This document shows positions 60,561 to 64,000 of a DNA stretch of 64,000 nucleotides, in pieces. The stretch's first letter is position 1; each line of letters opens with the position of its first letter. The stretch spans positions 1 to 64,000 of IMG/VR virus record IMGVR_UViG_3300047357_001427. One strand, 5' to 3'. Position numbers and translations under genes: made by a program. This stretch comes from a virus. The notes beneath the pieces are model-generated. The model searched no databases and was not told the DNA's origin. It saw nothing but the letters and a program-made list of their open reading frames with translations.

Positions 60561-61652
60561 ATGAGAAAAAAACTAATACAATCGATAGCGTCCTTATTAC
60601 TAGACAATCCAGTATCTAAATACGTTAAAAAGAATAAATTTTCAGAAAAAAAATTAAATGTTTCTGAGCATCCTGCAGATAAAAGAGATTGGGTTCATGT
60701 CTCTCAGTATTTAAAATCCGAAAGCGTCAACAGCAAGGAATTCTCCAGAAGATCACTATGCGTAAGCGTCGCTAACCAAGGGTCAATAGGTTCATGCGTG
60801 GGCCACAGCGGAAGGGTTGTTCTTGGTTCGGCTAGTGCGTTCAAGAACGAAGAGCCAAGCCCTATGTGGATATACAAGACCGCTAAAAAATACGACCCAT
60901 GGGCCGGTGAAGATTACTCAGGAACATCAATCAGGGGTGCTGCTAACGCATTAATAAACGAAGGTTGCTGCTTTGAAAGCTTTTGGCCATATATAGATAG
61001 CGAATCCAGCAACCCCAAAGAAGGAGCAAAAGAAGACGCTGGACTCAAAAAGATTAGCTCCTACCACGTTATACCCTGCTCTGAAACAGAAGAGATTAAA
61101 AGGATGGTGATTGACCGTCCACTTTGGTATGCGTTCAAAGTCAGGGATTATTTTTTTTCCATTGGCTATGACGGCATTGTTGATACAGAAAAATACCTAG
61201 CATCAGAGGTTGCAGGCGGCCATGCGGTATGCCTCATTGGTTGGAAGTATATAAACGACAAGCTTTACTGGGAATTCCAAAACAGTTGGGGTTTATTTTT
61301 TGGAAACTCTGGCTACTTTTTTATGGAGGATTCCTTATTTAAGTTTTCTATCATGAACTCTATTGGCCCTTACTATGTAGAGTTTTCGGATGGGTTTGTT
61401 AATCCAAAACCAATTGACCCCGAACCAGAACCAGAGCCAGAGCCTGTAGAACCAGAACCAGAACCTGTAGAACCAGAGCCAGAACCTGTAGAACCAGAAC
61501 CAGAACCTGTAGAACCAGAACCAGAACCTGTAGAACCAGAACCAGAGCCTGTAGAACCAGAACCAGAGCCAGAACCCAAGAAAAGCAAAAACATACCATT
61601 GATAATTTGCGCAATAGTTGTGATTCTGGCATTGATCATATCCTCTAGTTAA
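60561..61652 (+). CDS. Papain-like (C1) cysteine peptidase with PEP repeats and C-terminal membrane anchor
   Basis: 363 aa. Papain-type catalytic set: Q73 and C79 in NQGSIGSCVGHS, H221 in GGHAVCLIGW, N241 in FQNSWG. No signal peptide. Residues about 285-339 are a Pro/Glu-rich linker with six VEPEPEP-type units. Residues 345-363 (IPLIICAIVVILALIISSS) form one membrane helix at the very end, so the protein is probably tail-anchored with the protease facing the cytoplasm. Typical phage peptidases lack this. Possible role in host takeover, superinfection or lysis timing. 26 bases after Nudix; one-base overlap with the next gene. Confidence 0.85.
   Translation: MRKKLIQSIASLLLDNPVSKYVKKNKFSEKKLNVSEHPADKRDWVHVSQYLKSESVNSKEFSRRSLCVSVANQGSIGSCVGHSGRVVLGSASAFKNEEPSPMWIYKTAKKYDPWAGEDYSGTSIRGAANALINEGCCFESFWPYIDSESSNPKEGAKEDAGLKKISSYHVIPCSETEEIKRMVIDRPLWYAFKVRDYFFSIGYDGIVDTEKYLASEVAGGHAVCLIGWKYINDKLYWEFQNSWGLFFGNSGYFFMEDSLFKFSIMNSIGPYYVEFSDGFVNPKPIDPEPEPEPEPVEPEPEPVEPEPEPVEPEPEPVEPEPEPVEPEPEPVEPEPEPEPKKSKNIPLIICAIVVILALIISSS
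61418..61578 (+). repeat. Tandem 21-bp repeats encoding PEPEPVE units
   Basis: Six 21-bp units encode VEPEPEP and vary at third positions (gaa/gag, cca), so the protein is under selection rather than a pure DNA expansion. The array lies inside the linker of the cysteine peptidase. Confidence 0.85.
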
Positions 61653-61969
61653 TGAATTTAATCATAGATTCAACTCTATCCGAACCACCCAGTGAGATAT
61701 CCTGTTTCAGGGACGTGACCATGTATAGTAAAGTGTTTCATTTTGAAAACGTACTGCTTTCCTGCAAGATGGGTACAAGATCTATGTACTGGAATTGGTT
61801 GAAGAATAACGGCGCTCATGATTTTATCTCCTATGTTCTCCACGAGGGGGAGCTGGAGTCTGGCGCATTAATCCATCCCAAAAAAGGAGATATAGTTGTA
61901 GATAGAATAAATGCACTAAACCTAAACTACATAATAACTAGACTCAAAAAAATATCAGACAATTTATAA
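61652..61969 (+). CDS. Hypothetical protein
   Basis: 105 aa, no signal peptide or membrane segment, no recognised motif. It starts by a TAATG overlap with the protease gene and stops directly before the spanin candidate, so it is in the same operon. It may work with one of these neighbours; nothing more can be said from the sequence. Confidence 0.5.
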   Translation: MNLIIDSTLSEPPSEISCFRDVTMYSKVFHFENVLLSCKMGTRSMYWNWLKNNGAHDFISYVLHEGELESGALIHPKKGDIVVDRINALNLNYIITRLKKISDNL

Positions 61970-62293
61970 ATGAAAAAATATCTATTAATTTTAATCATCC
62001 CCTTTTTGCTTAATTGTTCTACATTTAAAAAAAGTAAAAACACTAATAACTCGACAAGTATACAACAAGTTATACCAAGCATTAATGATTTCAATAAAGC
62101 TGATATAAATAAAGACCAAGTTATAGATAAAAATGAATCAATTAAATTTTTTAATAAAAATAATTCAATAGACTACGATACTCCTTTTGCAGTTTTCTCT
62201 ATACTGTCAACTATTGTTATGGTTATTTGTTTTTGGCCGATAGTTTATTCTTATTTAACGTCGTTAATTAAAAGATTCAAGAATCGTTCTTGA
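61970..62293 (+). CDS. Small lipoprotein with EF-hand and C-terminal membrane helix, unimolecular spanin candidate
   Basis: 107 aa. Signal MKKYLLILIIPFLLNC ends in a lipobox (LLNC, Cys16). A Ser/Asn-rich linker follows, then an EF-hand-like loop (DINKDQVIDKNE, about residues 43-54, with D, N, D, I and E at the calcium positions), then a membrane helix at about 72-97 (FAVFSILSTIVMVICFW). A lipid anchor at one end and a membrane helix at the other is the layout of unimolecular spanins, which join outer and inner membrane for lysis. The stretch between them is short. A plain membrane-bound lipoprotein is the alternative. Confidence 0.55.
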   Translation: MKKYLLILIIPFLLNCSTFKKSKNTNNSTSIQQVIPSINDFNKADINKDQVIDKNESIKFFNKNNSIDYDTPFAVFSILSTIVMVICFWPIVYSYLTSLIKRFKNRS

Positions 62294-62301
62294 TTTTTTT
62301 T
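62277..62301 (+). terminator. Intrinsic terminator after the spanin candidate
   Basis: Perfect 7-bp stem TCAAGAA / TTCTTGA with loop TCG, followed directly by eight T (62294-62301). It contains the stop codon of the spanin candidate and precedes the nrdB promoter, isolating nrdB transcription from the upstream operon. Confidence 0.88.
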
Positions 62302-62303
62302 AC

Positions 62304-62332
62304 TTGACCTTTCTTATTTTTTGTTGTATAGT
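62304..62332 (+). promoter_or_regulatory. Promoter of nrdB, sigma70-like
   Basis: TTGACC (62304-62309), 17-base spacer, TATAGT (62327-62332). It begins two bases after the T-tract of the terminator. Predicted start near 62339, giving a leader of about 33 bases before the ATG at 62372; no clear Shine-Dalgarno in it. Confidence 0.75.
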
Positions 62333-62371
62333 TATGTGATCTAATTATTAATCGCATTCGTTATACTATAC

Positions 62372-63385
62372 ATGAAAGATAAAACAGGAGAACTTTTAAC
62401 AGACAATATCGCCGGGGTAAACAGAATATTGCCCCATAAACATAAATATGCATGGGACTTATTCCTCAAAAGTTGCGCAAACAACTGGATGCCCACTGAA
62501 ATATCTATGCAAAACGATATAGCTCAATGGAAAAACAATGAAATTACAGAAGATGAAAAATTACTTGTTAAACGATGTCTTGGATTTTTTGCAGGAAGTG
62601 AGTCTTTGGTTGGCAATAATTTGCTTTTGTCCGCTTTTCGTTATATTACAGACGCTGAGTGTCGCCAGTATATATTGCGTCAAGCTTTTGAAGAAAGTCT
62701 TCACAACCTAACTGTTGTATACATATGCGATAGTCTTGATTTAGAAATTGACGAGGTCTATGCGGCCTATCAAAATGTTCCAAGCATTAAAGCTAAGGAT
62801 GATTTCTTGATGCAGATTACTGACGATATTAGTTCTAATGACTTCAACTCAACTAGCATTGAGGGTAAACAGGCTATATTAAGAAACTTCTTGACCTACT
62901 GGATTATATGCGAAGGTACTTTTTTCTTTAGTGGCTTTGCTATGCTTCTTGCGCTTGGTCGCCAAAATAAATTACAGGGTGTTTCTGATCAGATTAAATA
63001 TACATTGAGGGACGAAAGCTCTCACATTGCATTTGGAACTTATCTCATCAATACTTTAATTGATCAAAACCCCTCTATCTGGACTAAAGAAATTCAAGAG
63101 GAATTTATTGAACACATTAAAAAAGCAGTTGACCTTGAAATTGCTTACGCAAAAGATGTTCTTCCCACTGGAATACTTGGCTTGAATGCAGACATGTTCG
63201 TGGACTATATGCATTACATTGGTAATAGACGCCTAGAAGCTATAGGATTAGATTACAGGTTCCCTAGCGACAAGAACCCATTCCCTTGGCTCGGAGAGGT
63301 TGTTGACGTGCAGGCGATGGGTAATTTCTTTGAAAGAAGAGTTCGCGAGTATCAACAAAGCGGCTCGTTAGAAGACGACTTTTAG
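62372..63385 (+). CDS. nrdB: Ribonucleotide reductase small (beta) subunit, class I, lacking the radical tyrosine
   Basis: 337 aa. Ferritin-like R2 protein. Metal ligands are present: E77 (GSES), E108 and H111 (EESLH), E181 (CEGTFF), E215 and H218 (RDESSH); spacing 77-108-111 equals the E. coli 84-115-118. The first ligand is Glu rather than the usual Asp, and the residue four after H111, the radical Tyr position, is V115. Glu plus a non-Tyr residue is the pattern of class Ic (Chlamydia-type, Mn/Fe) enzymes. The protein generates the oxidant that starts the NrdA reaction. Own promoter; copy 2 of the 46-bp element follows. Confidence 0.95.
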   Translation: MKDKTGELLTDNIAGVNRILPHKHKYAWDLFLKSCANNWMPTEISMQNDIAQWKNNEITEDEKLLVKRCLGFFAGSESLVGNNLLLSAFRYITDAECRQYILRQAFEESLHNLTVVYICDSLDLEIDEVYAAYQNVPSIKAKDDFLMQITDDISSNDFNSTSIEGKQAILRNFLTYWIICEGTFFFSGFAMLLALGRQNKLQGVSDQIKYTLRDESSHIAFGTYLINTLIDQNPSIWTKEIQEEFIEHIKKAVDLEIAYAKDVLPTGILGLNADMFVDYMHYIGNRRLEAIGLDYRFPSDKNPFPWLGEVVDVQAMGNFFERRVREYQQSGSLEDDF

Positions 63386-63402
63386 ATTCTTAAAAGCGCC
63401 TT

Positions 63403-63448
63403 AGGGATTCATACTATCATCTTGCTTGTTCAAGATTCTGATATTCAT
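63403..63448 (+). repeat. 46-bp element, copy 2
   Basis: Same four blocks (AGGGATTC, TCATCTTG, TTCAAGATTC, ATTCAT) at the same spacing as copy 1 at 57491-57536. It begins 18 bases after the nrdB stop and contains the same ATCTTG / CAAGAT mini-hairpin. Confidence 0.7.
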
Positions 63449-63472
63449 TTTCAAGAGTTTTAATTTTATTAG

Positions 63473-63501
63473 ATATATAACACTCATGTAGTGTAATATA
63501 T
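63473..63501 (+). promoter_or_regulatory. AT-rich inverted repeat before the last gene
   Basis: Arms ATATATAACACT and AGTGTAATATAT pair over 11 of 12 positions around a 5-base loop. It lies directly before the GTG at 63505, so it could hide or time the start, or be a binding site. Confidence 0.4.
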
Positions 63502-63504
63502 ATA

Positions 63505-64000
63505 GTGGCATGCAGTCGTATAAATACATTATCTAGCGTAAGCGGAGAAACTGGAACTCTTCGCTATATATCCAGTGAGTCAATATCAAATTCCCACAGG
63601 GTAACTACTTCGGAGATTTATTCCACAAATGGTAGCATAACTAATCTAAGTTCTACTAACGCAATAATTCATGACTCGGAAAGTTTTCGCAAGGGTTATA
63701 AAAGTTATGCAGTTAATTATGATTATCCAGAAATAACAGCTAGTAGTTCTTTTTTTTATTCAAGTAAGGAGCCATATATCTCAGGTGAGACCTCCGATTT
63801 TATTGGCGAATCCATAAAACTTAATGGCGACGGAAGAGTTCTTGCTGCAAGCTCTACTTCCGGAAATGGGCTTGTTAGAGTTTTTTCTTCTGATGGAGAC
63901 TATTGGAGACAGCTGGGTGCAGATATAGCGGGCTCTCCTCTTGACGGCCTAGGTTCTTCTATAGATTTAAACGAAGAAGGTAATATGTTGGCAATTGGGA
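63505..64000 (+). CDS. Beta-propeller-like surface or tail protein (partial, 3' end outside window)
   Basis: 165 codons visible from a GTG start at 63505; no nearer in-frame start is preferred and the upstream frame is closed by a stop. The N-terminal 90 residues are Ser/Thr-rich and structureless. Then GYxxV-like blade motifs appear: FIGESIKLNGDGRVLAASST, DYWRQLGADIAGSPLDGLGS and SIDLNEEGNMLAIG. These match FG-GAP/integrin-alpha-like repeats (WxQLGxDIxG ... DGNxLAIG) seen in tail fibres and cell-surface proteins. Ca-binding loops are probable further on. Confidence 0.55.
   Translation, partial: MACSRINTLSSVSGETGTLRYISSESISNSHRVTTSEIYSTNGSITNLSSTNAIIHDSESFRKGYKSYAVNYDYPEITASSSFFYSSKEPYISGETSDFIGESIKLNGDGRVLAASSTSGNGLVRVFSSDGDYWRQLGADIAGSPLDGLGSSIDLNEEGNMLAIG

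Noticed and set aside
61418-61578. Tandem 21-bp repeats that might look like a CRISPR array
   Set aside because: Units are contiguous without spacers and encode Pro-Glu repeats in frame within the peptidase gene.
61373-61639. Gly-Ser-rich open frame on the minus strand opposite the peptidase
   Set aside because: It is the mirror of the PEP-encoding repeats; there is no ribosome site, and the plus-strand gene has intact catalytic residues.

Overview
The window is an internal segment of a large, AT-rich tailed-phage genome, most likely a long-tailed siphovirus of a Gram-negative, probably aquatic, bacterium. The lambda-type tail order (tape measure, M-like, L-like, K-like, I/J-like), packed genes with ATGA/TAATG overlaps, no ribosomal, housekeeping or tRNA genes, and phage-type nrdA/nrdB, SSB and annealing genes support a phage. 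A lipoprotein shaped like a one-piece spanin and sigma70-consensus promoters (TTGACA/TATAAT type) point to a host with an outer membrane and a proteobacterial-type RNA polymerase. No gene names the host. Stops are TAA, TAG and TGA, so the code looks standard.

Layout. 1-3818 (minus): a partial tail-fibre-like gene and three small structural or assembly genes, driven by a sigma70-like promoter at 3846-3874. 3894-40690 (plus): the virion module. It has head-tail joining and tail completion candidates, a 720-aa tail-tube-like protein followed by a strong terminator, a second tube paralogue, a 3840-aa tape measure, two more tube-like paralogues, a 1645-aa protein with two M-like domains and a VWA domain, two unknowns, then L-like, K-like (JAMM + NlpC/P60) and a fused I+J-like tip protein with a C-type-lectin-like insert, and a lectin-like distal protein. 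40695-48116 (minus): sigma-like factor, SSB, annealing-protein candidate, several glycosyltransferases and small proteins. 48327-57471 (plus): a glycan locus of glycosyltransferases, methyltransferase-fold proteins, Gmd, Fcl, an SDR epimerase and a UDP-glucose dehydrogenase-like protein. 57672-63385 (plus): nrdA, Nudix, a tail-anchored papain-like protease, a small unknown, a spanin candidate and nrdB. This block is bracketed by two copies of a 46-bp element. 63505-64000: start of a beta-propeller-like gene that leaves the window.

How it fits together. The plus-strand 3.9-40.7 kb genes build a very long tail whose tip carries several glycan-binding-like folds. The sugar-nucleotide and transferase genes could remodel host surface glycan, decorate virions or modify DNA; the sequence alone does not decide. 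The nrd genes supply deoxynucleotides. The NrdB has Val where the radical Tyr should be and Glu as the first metal ligand, as in metal-only (class Ic-like) enzymes.

The strongest candidate for something undescribed is the tape measure. Between residues 641 and 1774 it carries seven copies of a G-[FLM]-[VI]-P-N-F-[AS] motif that separate unrelated domain blocks. One block has the R / STS / ExE signature of ADP-ribosyltransferases, and two others have nuclease-like motifs. This looks like effector cargo built into a tail protein that is expected to enter the cell during infection.

No gene-free stretch exceeds 300 bases. The longest, 48117-48326 and 57472-57671, hold promoters and repeats described below.
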